The notes: generated by a model not told the origin, from the sequence alone. A stretch of DNA of 9,214 nucleotides from Candidatus Zixiibacteriota bacterium (GCA_012797915.1 JAAZOE010000581.1:1-9214); one strand, 5' to 3'; positions 1 through 6,473 are shown, counted from the first letter of the stretch. Numbers and translations are program-made.

Positions 1-495
1 AAGGTTCCCAAGACCAATCTGCTGGGCGAGGAAGGTTCCGGGTTCCGGTATGCCATGACCACGCTGGACGGCGCCCGGGTGGGTGTCGCCGCCCAGGGGG
101 TCGGGATTGCCCAGCGGGCGCTGGATGAGTCGATCGCCTATGCCAACAAGCGGATCGCTTTCGGGGCGCCGATTTCCAAGCTGCAGGCGATCCAGTGGAT
201 GATCGCCGACATGGCCACGCAGGTGGAGGCGGCCCGGCTGATGACCTACAAGGCGGCCCAGATGCAGGACAAGGGGGAACGGTTCTCCTCCCAGGCCTCG
301 CAGGCGAAACTGTTCGCTACGGAAGCGGCCCGGTTCTGCGTCGATCGCGCCATGCAGATTCACGGCGGGTACGGCTACATCGGCGAATTTTCCATGATCG
401 AGAAGCTGTACCGCGATCAGCGCGTGATCGAAATCTACGAGGGGACGTCCGAAGTGCAGCGGCTGGTTATCGCCGGCACGTACCTCAGAGGGTAG
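1..495 (+). CDS. Acyl-CoA dehydrogenase, C-terminal part (5' end outside window)
   Basis: The reading frame is open from base 1 to a TAG at 493-495, giving 164 residues. Family members are about 380 residues, so roughly the first 215 are missing to the left; the ATG at 55 is internal. The sequence matches the C-terminal helical bundle of the short/medium-chain acyl-CoA dehydrogenase family: a KRIAFGAPISKLQAIQ stretch, then QIHGGYGYIGEF, then IYEGTSEVQRLVIA near the end. In the characterised family the Glu of YEGTS is the catalytic base that takes the alpha proton, and the Arg and Gly-Gly residues contact FAD of the neighbouring subunit. The enzyme would oxidise an acyl-CoA to the 2-enoyl-CoA, passing electrons to ETF. 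Chain length or branched-chain specificity cannot be read from this part. Neighbouring propionyl-CoA genes make a role in fatty acid or branched-chain amino acid breakdown likely, which is inference. Confidence 0.95.
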   Translation, partial: KVPKTNLLGEEGSGFRYAMTTLDGARVGVAAQGVGIAQRALDESIAYANKRIAFGAPISKLQAIQWMIADMATQVEAARLMTYKAAQMQDKGERFSSQASQAKLFATEAARFCVDRAMQIHGGYGYIGEFSMIEKLYRDQRVIEIYEGTSEVQRLVIAGTYLRG

Positions 496-520
496 TCGGA
501 TCGTCCGGTGATTATATGGC

Positions 521-550
521 GAGGGGTCCGGCGACCGGGCCCCTCGTTTT
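521..550 (+). terminator. Rho-independent terminator after the acyl-CoA dehydrogenase
   Basis: An 11-bp stem (521-531 paired with 535-545, one T-G wobble) closes a 3-base loop (CGA) and is followed by G and four Ts (547-550). It begins 26 bases after the dehydrogenase stop codon and ends 15 bases before the next start codon. The T tract is short, so termination may be partial. It separates the dehydrogenase transcript from the MBL-fold gene. Confidence 0.75.
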
Positions 551-564
551 GCTGAAAGGTCTCT

Positions 565-1401
565 ATGTACCGGTTCGGCGATTTTACCATCCATCATTTC
601 ATCGAACAAGCGTTCAAGCTCGATGGCGGGTCGATGTTCGGGGTCGTCCCCAAGAAAATTTGGGGCAAACTGATGCCCAGCGACGACGATAACCTGATCC
701 CGATGGTGACCAACCTGTTCGTGATCGATACGAGATCGAAAAAGATCCTCTGCGATACCGGGTTGGGAACGGTGCTATCGGAGAAGGAAAAGAAGGTTTA
801 TGCCGTTGCTGAACCGTCGCAGATCGAAACCGGTCTGGCCGGGATCGGCTTTACCGTCAATGATATCGATTATGTGATTTTCAGCCATTTACATACCGAC
901 CATTCCGGCGGCGCAGTAACCATGCATGATGGAAAAATGGTTCCGCGGTTTCCCAACGCCAAGTATGTCGTGCAGAAGCGGGAATGGGACGATGCCATGC
1001 ACCCCGATGAACGGACCTCGGCCGTCTACATTGCCGAGCGGTTGAAAATCATCGAAAATGGGGGGCAGTTGCAGCTCGTCGACGGCACGGTTGAAATCCT
1101 GCCAGGAGTCAAGCTTGTTCTGACCGGCGGGCACACGCCGGGCCATCAGGGGATGGAGTTCTCCTCCGGCGGCAGGACAGTCGTCTATTACGCCGACATC
1201 ATTCCCTCGTCGCATCATTTCAAGGTGCCGTATGTGGCCTCGGTAGACCTGTTCCCGCTGGATACGATGAGAGTGAAACGGTCGCTGGTGAAACGGGCGC
1301 TGGCCGGCCAAATTATCATCGCCTTCGATCATGACATCGAGATCCCCATCGGGGCGGCGGTCGAAGACGGCGTGCGGACGATTATTACACCGGTAGCGTG
1401 A
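565..1401 (+). CDS. MBL-fold (metallo-beta-lactamase superfamily) hydrolase
   Basis: This is a 278-residue protein of the metallo-beta-lactamase fold with a complete dinuclear metal site. HLHTDH lies at residues 108-113 (the HxHxDH signature: H108, H110, D112, H113), the third-motif His is H190 in GGHTPGH, the bridging Asp is D211 in YYADI, and the last His is H256 in FDHD. The length and the wide-spaced arrangement resemble the lactonase/YtnP-like branch of hydrolases (N-acyl-homoserine lactonase relatives), but these motifs are shared by glyoxalase II, lactonases and many others, so the substrate is unknown. No signal peptide is seen, so it should be cytoplasmic. The start ATG has AAAGG five bases upstream (555-559). 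It follows a terminator and precedes the carboxylase beta gene by 55 bases on the same strand; a thioester or lactone substrate linked to acyl-CoA metabolism is possible but only inferred. Confidence 0.9.
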   Translation: MYRFGDFTIHHFIEQAFKLDGGSMFGVVPKKIWGKLMPSDDDNLIPMVTNLFVIDTRSKKILCDTGLGTVLSEKEKKVYAVAEPSQIETGLAGIGFTVNDIDYVIFSHLHTDHSGGAVTMHDGKMVPRFPNAKYVVQKREWDDAMHPDERTSAVYIAERLKIIENGGQLQLVDGTVEILPGVKLVLTGGHTPGHQGMEFSSGGRTVVYYADIIPSSHHFKVPYVASVDLFPLDTMRVKRSLVKRALAGQIIIAFDHDIEIPIGAAVEDGVRTIITPVA

Positions 1402-1456
1402 ACGCCGCCGGCGTATCATAGATAGACAACACCTACATCACGATACGGGGGAACGT

Positions 1457-3007
1457 ATGACCCTGGAAAAGAAACTGCGGGAACGAGACGACCGGCGGAA
1501 CAAGGCGCTTTTGGGCGGCGGGCAGGAACGAATCGACGCCCAGCATGCCAAGGGGAAACTGACCGCGCGGGAACGGTTGGAACTGCTTCTGGACAAAGGC
1601 AGTTTCGAGGAATTCGACATGTTCGTCACCCATCGCAGCCGCGATTTCGGGCTGGACAAGGTCAAATATTACGGCGATGGGGTGGTGACGGGCCACGGGA
1701 CAATCAATGGCCGGCAGGTGTTCGTCTTCTCGCAGGATTTCACCGTCTTCGGTGGTTCGTTGTCGGAAGCGCACGCCGAGAAGATCTGCAAGATCATGGA
1801 CATGGCCATGAAGATGGGTGCGCCGGTAGTCGGGCTCAACGACAGCGGCGGGGCGCGCATTCAGGAAGGGGTCGTCTCCCTGGGCGGGTACGCCGATATT
1901 TTCCTGCGCAATACCCTCGCCTCGGGAGTCGTGCCGCAAATATCGCTGGTGCTGGGGCCGTGCGCCGGCGGGGCGGTCTACAGTCCGGCCATCACCGATT
2001 TCGTGATCATGGTCAAGGGAATCAGCCATATGTTCGTGACCGGGCCGAACGTGGTCAAGACGGTCACGCACGAGAATGTCACCTCGGAAGAACTCGGCGG
2101 GGCGATGACGCATGCGGTCAAGTCGGGGGTGGCGCATTACGCCGCCGAAAACGAGCCCGACGCTATCCGGTTCACGCGGGAACTGCTGGGGTACATCCCT
2201 GCAAACAACATGGAGGATCCGCCCTATATCGAGACGGCCGACCCGGAGGATCGTGAAGAGGAAAGCCTGAATGCCATCGTGCCGGATAATCCCAACAAAC
2301 CGTACGACATGAAGGAAATCATTCATCAGGTGGTCGATGCCGGGCGGTTTTTGGAAATCCATGCCGATTTCGCCGCCAACATCATCGTCGGGTTCGCCCG
2401 ACTGGGCGGCCATCCGGTGGGGATCATCGCCAACCAGCCGGCGGTGCTGGCCGGGGTGCTGGATATCAATTCCTCGGTCAAGGGGGCGCGGTTCATCCGT
2501 TTCTGCGATGCGTTCAATATTCCCATAGTCACCTTCGAAGATGTCCCCGGATTTTTGCCGGGGGTCGACCAGGAGCACGGCGGGATTATCAAGCATGGGG
2601 CGATGCTTCTTTATGCCTATTGCGAGGCGACGGTGCCGAAGATCACGGTGATCACGCGAAAAGCCTACGGCGGGGCGTACGATGTCATGAATTCCAAGCA
2701 TGTGCGGGGGGACATGAATTATGCCTGGCCCTCAGCCGAGATTGCGGTGATGGGGCCGAAAGGGGCGGTGGAGATTATTTTCAAGAAGGAGATCGAGGCG
2801 GCGGCGGACAAAGAAAAGGCGATTGAAGAGAAAGTCGCCGAGTTCACCGAGAAATTCGCCAATCCCTATATCGCCGCCGAGCGGGGGTATGTGGACGATA
2901 TTATCGAGCCGAAGCAGACGCGCGGGCGGTTGATTCGGGCGTTGCACATGCTGGAGAATAAGAAAGACTCCAACCCGCCGAAGAAGCACGGGAATATACC
3001 GTTGTAA
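1457..3007 (+). CDS. pccB: Propionyl-CoA carboxylase beta subunit (carboxyltransferase)
   Basis: The 516-residue product is full length for the acyl-CoA carboxylase beta family (about 510-530). It transfers the carboxyl group from carboxybiotin to propionyl-CoA to form (S)-methylmalonyl-CoA. The N-terminal crotonase-like domain carries the family opening GGGQERIDAQH (20-30), DSGGARIQEGV (129-139) and the oxyanion-hole segment GPCAGGAVYSP (167-177). The C-terminal domain carries FEDVPGFLPG (360-369), the second oxyanion segment KAYGGAYDVM (402-411) and ends in KKHGNIPL as many PccB proteins do. D409 lies at the position that, in the Streptomyces enzymes, separates propionyl- (Asp) from acetyl-preferring (Ile) subunits, which supports propionyl-CoA as substrate. 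The start ATG has GGGGGAA four bases upstream (1447-1452). Its partner alpha-type subunits are at 4411-6473, beyond an AT-rich island. Main alternative: a broader acyl-CoA (methylcrotonyl or geranyl) carboxylase, which is less likely given the mutase and epimerase nearby. Confidence 0.95.
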   Translation: MTLEKKLRERDDRRNKALLGGGQERIDAQHAKGKLTARERLELLLDKGSFEEFDMFVTHRSRDFGLDKVKYYGDGVVTGHGTINGRQVFVFSQDFTVFGGSLSEAHAEKICKIMDMAMKMGAPVVGLNDSGGARIQEGVVSLGGYADIFLRNTLASGVVPQISLVLGPCAGGAVYSPAITDFVIMVKGISHMFVTGPNVVKTVTHENVTSEELGGAMTHAVKSGVAHYAAENEPDAIRFTRELLGYIPANNMEDPPYIETADPEDREEESLNAIVPDNPNKPYDMKEIIHQVVDAGRFLEIHADFAANIIVGFARLGGHPVGIIANQPAVLAGVLDINSSVKGARFIRFCDAFNIPIVTFEDVPGFLPGVDQEHGGIIKHGAMLLYAYCEATVPKITVITRKAYGGAYDVMNSKHVRGDMNYAWPSAEIAVMGPKGAVEIIFKKEIEAAADKEKAIEEKVAEFTEKFANPYIAAERGYVDDIIEPKQTRGRLIRALHMLENKKDSNPPKKHGNIPL

Positions 3008-3053
3008 GGTAACTCAACAATGATATTCTCAACAAGGAATAGGAGGATATGCT

Positions 3054-3401
3054 GTGATTATTGGTTTCGTTAGAGGAACAGGAAAAACCTATAAGACCGG
3101 AAAGGCAAAAGGATTAGAACATATAGAAATTTGGATAGACAAAGAACATGCTGACACATTGCCCGTGATTAAGGATGATGCGTCCCCGATACAATTATTG
3201 TTCGGCAACAAGAGGTATACTGCGAAGTTGCGGCATACTTCAAGAAATAAATATGTGTGGATATCTCCTGATATGGTTGATGATGAAACGCAGGAGAAAA
3301 CAAAAATGGCCTTTGTATTGAAGAATGAAGGTTTTTATAAAAATCAGGCAATCGGTCTAAGGATTAGGGGAAGTGTAATGACCGTTACTTCAACCAATTA
3401 A
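3054..3401 (+). CDS. Small protein of unknown function in AT-rich island
   Basis: This is a 115-residue open reading frame starting at GTG, chosen because a perfect AGGAGG (3041-3046) sits seven bases upstream. An ATG at 3049 reads only two codons and stops at TGA (3055-3057), overlapping the GTG. The protein is soluble-looking, basic at the N terminus (repeated Lys in residues 7-20), has alternating hydrophobic stretches suggesting beta strands (HIEIWID, KYVWISPDM, IGLRIRG), and no Cys, signal peptide or membrane segment. I do not recognise a family. Sixty bases counted at 3061-3120 are 40% GC, against 60% in a sample of pccB (2341-2400), so composition differs sharply from its neighbours. 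It lies 46 bases after pccB on the same strand and may be read from the same transcript. The good ribosome site supports a real gene, and the composition suggests recent acquisition (inference). Confidence 0.7.
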   Translation: MIIGFVRGTGKTYKTGKAKGLEHIEIWIDKEHADTLPVIKDDASPIQLLFGNKRYTAKLRHTSRNKYVWISPDMVDDETQEKTKMAFVLKNEGFYKNQAIGLRIRGSVMTVTSTN

Positions 3402-3408
3402 CACGTAT

Positions 3409-3431
3409 GTCAGGAACCCTGTGCTCCTGAC
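3409..3431. repeat. REP-like palindrome, copy 1 (inverted relative to copy 2)
   Basis: This 23-base palindrome has outer arms GTCAGGA and TCCTGAC (7 perfect pairs), extendable to 9 pairs with one wobble, around a 5-base loop. Read on the minus strand it aligns with copy 2 without gaps at 19 of 23 positions, with the loop CAGG core conserved. It begins 8 bases after the stop codon of the 115-residue gene. No T tract follows on either strand, so it does not look like a plain terminator. Confidence 0.75.
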
Positions 3432-3447
3432 AACTCATGATGGAATA

Positions 3448-3470
3448 GTCAGGTGCGCAGGGCACCTGAC
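3448..3470. repeat. REP-like palindrome, copy 2
   Basis: This 23-base palindrome has 9 perfect pairs (arms GTCAGGTGC and GCACCTGAC) around the loop GCAGG. It lies 16 bases after copy 1 and in the opposite orientation, so the pair forms a doublet of the REPIN/BIME type. In the aligned copies, stem pair 7-17 is A-T in copy 1 (minus strand) and T-A here, and pair 8-16 is G-T there and G-C here. These are compensatory or pairing-preserving changes. The element sits in the gap between two convergent genes, a usual place for REP sequences. Confidence 0.75.
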
Positions 3471-3522
3471 CTGCAAGAATAGGAGATTGGTTTTCAAATC
3501 GCACCGCAGGATGCAAGTCAGG
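3465..3522. repeat. Inverted repeat joining copy 2 to the 3' end of the barrel gene
   Basis: The right arm of copy 2 and its flank (CCTGACCTGCA, 3465-3475) is repeated in inverted form as TGCAAGTCAGG at 3512-3522, with 10 of 11 positions matching and 36 bases between. The second arm covers the stop codon of the minus-strand barrel gene. It could be the remains of a third REP-like unit or an alternative hairpin in the barrel-gene transcript. With only 11-base arms, chance is not excluded. Confidence 0.45.
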
Positions 3523-4069
3523 ATTTCTTCTTCGGTTCGCTATTGATCAGGTTAACCGTCAAATATCCGGCAAGCGTATGATAGGCATTAATATTTCTGA
3601 ATTTCGGCAAATAGGCGACGTTGAGAGTGACGAATTTTACCGAGTATGAAGCCAGCGGGACAACGGCTGCCGTACCGCCTTTATTAATCGAGAGAGTTTT
3701 ATAGAGGCCGGCGTTGAATCCGACGCGGAATTGTTGCCACAAGCGGAACATATATCCCGCGGCGATATATGTGGCCCGGTGCCTAAAGGTGTCCTCGAAA
3801 AATCCGCCTTCGACGAAGTATGTGCCGCTCGATTTATTTCCAAAGCTCGCGCGAGCACCTAAGCCAGGATTGGTCTCATTCAGGTAATCACGATTCTGGT
3901 ATGGTTCAAGGAAATGGTATGATTTGCCATATATATTCAACCCAATGCTATTGGAGTTTCCACTCGACGAAAAGATGGTCAGCACCGGAAGCAAAATTGT
4001 CGCCGTGACGAATGCACGGCGAAGGAACGCAATACTAGTCGCCGACGATATAGATGTTGATCTTGGCAT
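3518..4069 (-). CDS. Predicted outer-membrane beta-barrel protein, function unknown
   Basis: The 183-residue product begins with a signal-peptide-like segment: RR at 17-18, a hydrophobic run over about 19-33 (AFVTATILLPVLTIF), then small polar residues at 34-41 where cleavage is likely. The mature part has short alternating aromatic/hydrophobic strands (SIGLNIYGKSYHF, GTYFVEGGFF, ATYIAAGYMF, RVGFNAGLY, ASYSVKFVTLNVAYLP, YLTVNL) with NPGLGARASFG at 67-77. This fits a small eight-stranded barrel of about 140 residues, in general layout like PagP or PagL enzymes that modify lipid A. I cannot assign a catalytic site and do not claim that activity. The start ATG (4067-4069 on the minus strand) has AGGAGG (4079-4084) nine bases upstream and a good sigma70-like promoter about 100 bases further up. 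It is convergent with the carboxylase operon and is poorer in GC (48% in 3601-3660), consistent with an independent or acquired gene. Confidence 0.75.
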   Translation of the reverse strand: MPRSTSISSATSIAFLRRAFVTATILLPVLTIFSSSGNSNSIGLNIYGKSYHFLEPYQNRDYLNETNPGLGARASFGNKSSGTYFVEGGFFEDTFRHRATYIAAGYMFRLWQQFRVGFNAGLYKTLSINKGGTAAVVPLASYSVKFVTLNVAYLPKFRNINAYHTLAGYLTVNLINSEPKKKS

Positions 4070-4410
4070 GATTCTATTCCTCCTTGCCCAAAGTAACAGC
4101 AGGTCGGAAATCCTGCTCCGATATCATTCCGTTTGCCAAAACCTTGGATGCAATAATCGCTTGATGCCTGCGAATAATATAGCTTCTCAACCACATGAGG
4201 TCAATACAATCCTATAGCTCCCTTGCCCGTGGAAATCATAAGTATGAATGGCCTGCGTCGAAAGTGATGGCATCAATTGATGAAGATTTCTCCTTGGAAA
4301 GAAAATGTCCAAGAATGAAAGAGGATGAAATTCCCTCCATTGGGGATGATCAGAAAAACGTATCATTTTATTGGGTGTTTTGATAAACGACACTGGCGAA
4401 AAATGCCGTC
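4070..4410. other. AT-rich divergent intergenic region
   Basis: This 341-base stretch separates the minus-strand barrel gene from the biotin carboxylase gene. It holds the barrel gene's ribosome site, leader and promoter on the minus strand. Sixty bases at 4261-4320 are 33% GC. I see no RNA gene, no repeat and no convincing plus-strand promoter, although one would be expected here if the carboxylase operon is not read through from pccB. A 62-codon open frame (4195-4383) lacks a ribosome site and is not called as a gene. Confidence 0.6.
4176..4204 (-). promoter_or_regulatory. Sigma70-like promoter for the barrel gene
   Basis: Read on the minus strand, a -35 box TTGACC (4199-4204, five of six consensus bases) and a -10 box TATATT (4176-4181, five of six) are separated by exactly 17 bases. 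Transcription would begin near 4169, giving a leader of about 100 bases before the ATG at 4069. The leader contains a 6-bp hairpin (4098-4103 with 4112-4117) 13 bases upstream of the ribosome site. The match is by inspection only; sigma factor preferences in this organism are not known. Confidence 0.6.
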
Positions 4411-5940
4411 ATGACAACCACGATCAGGAAAATCCTCATCGCCAACCGGGGCGAAATCGCCGTCCGGATCGCCCGCGCCTGCCGCGACGCCGGCATAACC
4501 TCGGCTGCCGTCTATTCCGATCCCGATCGGATGGCCTCCCATGTCCGGGTGGCCGATGAGGCGTATGGCCTCGGCGGGACTACCTCGGCCGAAACGTACC
4601 TCCGGCAGGATAAGATCATCGAAACCGCCCATAAATGCGGGGCGGAGGCGATTCATCCCGGTTATGGCTTCCTGGCCGAGAACCATGAATTCGCCGCCCT
4701 CTGCCGGGATAACGGCCTGATTTTCATTGGCCCGCCGCCAGAGGTGATCGCGCTGCTCGGTGACAAGATCCAAGCGCGGCGGATGGCGGAGAAAGCCGGT
4801 CTTCCGGTCGTACCGGGAAGCATTCAAAATGTCGACCAAATCGACACCGCCCGGTCCGAGGCGTATGGAATCGGCTATCCGGTTTTGATCAAAGCCGCCG
4901 CCGGCGGCGGCGGCAAAGGTATGCGGATTGTCAACGACCCCGAGGGCCTCGGCGCGGCATTGTCAACCGCGGCGTCTGAGGCGGGGTCGGCGTTCGGCGA
5001 CCGCCGCGTCTATATCGAAAAATATATCCCCCGGCCGCGCCATATCGAAGTGCAGATTCTGGGGGATGCGCATGGAAATGTCATTCATCTCGGCGAACGG
5101 GAATGCTCCATCCAGCGGCGGCACCAAAAGGTGATCGAAGAATCACCATCGGTCATCGTCGATGACGCCATGCGGGCGGAAATGGGGGAGGCGGCCGTGG
5201 CGTTGGCCAAAGAAGCCGGGTATATCGGCGCCGGAACAGTCGAATTCCTGGTGGACGAAAACAAGAAGTTCTATTTCCTCGAAGTTAACACCCGCCTGCA
5301 GGTGGAACACCCGGTGACGGAAATGGTCACCGGGCTTGATCTGGTGCAGGAGCAATTCAGAATCGCCAGAGGTAAAAAACTGTCTGTTCGCCAGAAAGAT
5401 ATCGACCGCCGTGGGCATGCCATCGAATGCCGCATCTACGCCGAGGATGCATCGGCTGGATTTATCCCCTGCACCGGGCATCTGAGCGCCTATCAGGAAC
5501 CATCCGGGCCGGGAGTACGGGTCGATTCGGGATTTCTGGACGGCGATGACGTCCCGGTCTATTATGACCCGCTGATCGCCAAGCTGATAGTCTGGGGCTC
5601 CGACCGGACCCAGGCCATTCAAAGAATGCGCCGGGCGTTGAACGAATATGTCATTCAGGGAATCGAGACGACCATCCCATTCGGGCGGCTGGTGATGGGC
5701 AGCGAGAGTTTCCAATCCGGCCGATTGTCCACCCACTTTATCGAGGACGAATTCTCCGATTTAGCCGAGAGTCTGAGTCAAACGGATGGGGATATCCTCA
5801 TGGCGGCGATGACGGCGGCGCTGGTCGATTATCGTCTTCAGTTGCGCCTTCTGGCCGTCAGCCGCCGGGCCAGGAGTGAGGAAAATCCCTGGAAAATCAG
5901 CGGCCGCCAGGCGGGTTTGCGAACGAGGTGGACGCGATGA
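4411..5940 (+). CDS. pccA: Propionyl-CoA carboxylase biotin carboxylase subunit
   Basis: This 509-residue protein uses ATP and bicarbonate to carboxylate biotin on the carrier subunit encoded next. The N-terminal biotin carboxylase domain opens with KILIANRGEIAVRI (7-20) and IHPGYGFLAEN (81-91); the ATP-grasp domain has the glycine-rich loop AAAGGGGKGM (162-171), RRHQK (236-240) and EVNTRLQVEHP (291-301). Catalytic and metal residues of E. coli AccC have clear counterparts here: K240, E278, E291, N293, R295, E299 and R341. AccC is 449 residues; the extra 50 or so at the C terminus match the linker of fused PCC alpha proteins (a Trp and GR motif near 494-499). An in-frame stop at 4384-4386 limits the start, and the ATG at 4411 gives the normal N terminus, but there is no clear ribosome site. 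It ends in an ATGA overlap with the carrier gene. It could equally be called accC; the context favours propionyl-CoA. Confidence 0.93.
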   Translation: MTTTIRKILIANRGEIAVRIARACRDAGITSAAVYSDPDRMASHVRVADEAYGLGGTTSAETYLRQDKIIETAHKCGAEAIHPGYGFLAENHEFAALCRDNGLIFIGPPPEVIALLGDKIQARRMAEKAGLPVVPGSIQNVDQIDTARSEAYGIGYPVLIKAAAGGGGKGMRIVNDPEGLGAALSTAASEAGSAFGDRRVYIEKYIPRPRHIEVQILGDAHGNVIHLGERECSIQRRHQKVIEESPSVIVDDAMRAEMGEAAVALAKEAGYIGAGTVEFLVDENKKFYFLEVNTRLQVEHPVTEMVTGLDLVQEQFRIARGKKLSVRQKDIDRRGHAIECRIYAEDASAGFIPCTGHLSAYQEPSGPGVRVDSGFLDGDDVPVYYDPLIAKLIVWGSDRTQAIQRMRRALNEYVIQGIETTIPFGRLVMGSESFQSGRLSTHFIEDEFSDLAESLSQTDGDILMAAMTAALVDYRLQLRLLAVSRRARSEENPWKISGRQAGLRTRWTR

Positions 5941-6473
5941 AGAAGGTTCAGGTCAGCACCGCCGACCGGTCGTTCGCCTTCGAATTGTGGTTCGAAAATG
6001 GCCGATATTTCGTTCGCGGCGAAGGGGGCGAACATGTCGTCGACCTGATTCCCCTGCGGAACAACCGCTACTCGCTGATCATCGACGGGCGGTCATACGA
6101 GACCGGAGTGGAGGTCGCTTCCGACGGGTATGTCGTTTTCACCGGAGCCAGGTCGCATCGGTTCATCGTTGAGGATTACGAAATCGCCCAAATGAAACGG
6201 CAGGCAGGGATCGACGACTGGGCGCGGGAAATGCTTTTGACTGCGCCCATGCCGGGGTTGGTGCTGGCGGTCAACTGCCGACCAGGAGACCGGGTGGAGA
6301 AAAATCAGCCACTTTTGGTTATGGAAGCGATGAAAATGGAAAACGACATCAAGTCGCCGTTGACCGGTATAATAAGAACGGTAGCGGTGGCCCCCGGTCA
6401 AAATGTTGACAAAAACCAAACATTGATCGAATTTGAACCATGGCGAAACCCCGAAAAACCAGTTCCGGAATAG
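5937..6473 (+). CDS. Biotin carboxyl carrier subunit with N-terminal BT-like domain
   Basis: This 178-residue protein carries the biotin of the carboxylase. The C-terminal biotinyl domain (about 101-168) has APMPGLVL (103-110) and the biotinylation site MEAMKMEN (129-136), with K133 the lysine modified by biotin ligase, then a typical second half PLTGIIRTVAVAPGQNVDKNQ. Residues about 1-90 are beta-rich (FELWFENGRYFVRG, YSLIIDGRSYETGVEV) and correspond in position to the BT domain that, in fused PCC alpha chains, lies between the carboxylase and carrier domains and holds the beta subunit. So the alpha chain here is split in two, with the BT-like part on the carrier. The ATG at 5937 overlaps the upstream stop (ATGA) and has GAGGTG (5925-5930) six bases upstream; a GTG at 5928 is an alternative start adding three residues. 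Confidence 0.9.
   Translation: MKKVQVSTADRSFAFELWFENGRYFVRGEGGEHVVDLIPLRNNRYSLIIDGRSYETGVEVASDGYVVFTGARSHRFIVEDYEIAQMKRQAGIDDWAREMLLTAPMPGLVLAVNCRPGDRVEKNQPLLVMEAMKMENDIKSPLTGIIRTVAVAPGQNVDKNQTLIEFEPWRNPEKPVPE

Noticed and set aside
195..692. 165-codon plus-strand open frame
   Set aside because: It lies out of frame over the acyl-CoA dehydrogenase, runs through the terminator and into the MBL gene, and has the Arg/Gly-rich look of a shadow frame in GC-rich DNA.
1433..2701. 422-codon minus-strand open frame
   Set aside because: It is antisense to pccB, whose frame carries all family motifs; the translation is His/Arg/Asp-rich and low in complexity typical of a reverse-complement shadow.
3002..3027. 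Possible promoter TTGTAA / TATTCT before the 115-residue gene
   Set aside because: Each box matches only four of six consensus bases and the implied start would leave almost no leader before the ribosome site at 3041.
3409..3470. Palindrome pair as a bidirectional terminator or a CRISPR array
   Set aside because: No T tract follows in either direction, there are only two copies in opposite orientation, and the 16-base spacer is too short for CRISPR.
3979..4217. Minus and plus short frames over the barrel gene leader
   Set aside because: They overlap the start and leader of the better supported barrel gene and lack ribosome sites of their own.
4195..4383. 62-codon plus-strand frame before biotin carboxylase
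   Set aside because: There is no ribosome site, and the start lies inside the minus-strand promoter; no signal peptide or motif is seen. It may be a chance frame in AT-rich DNA.
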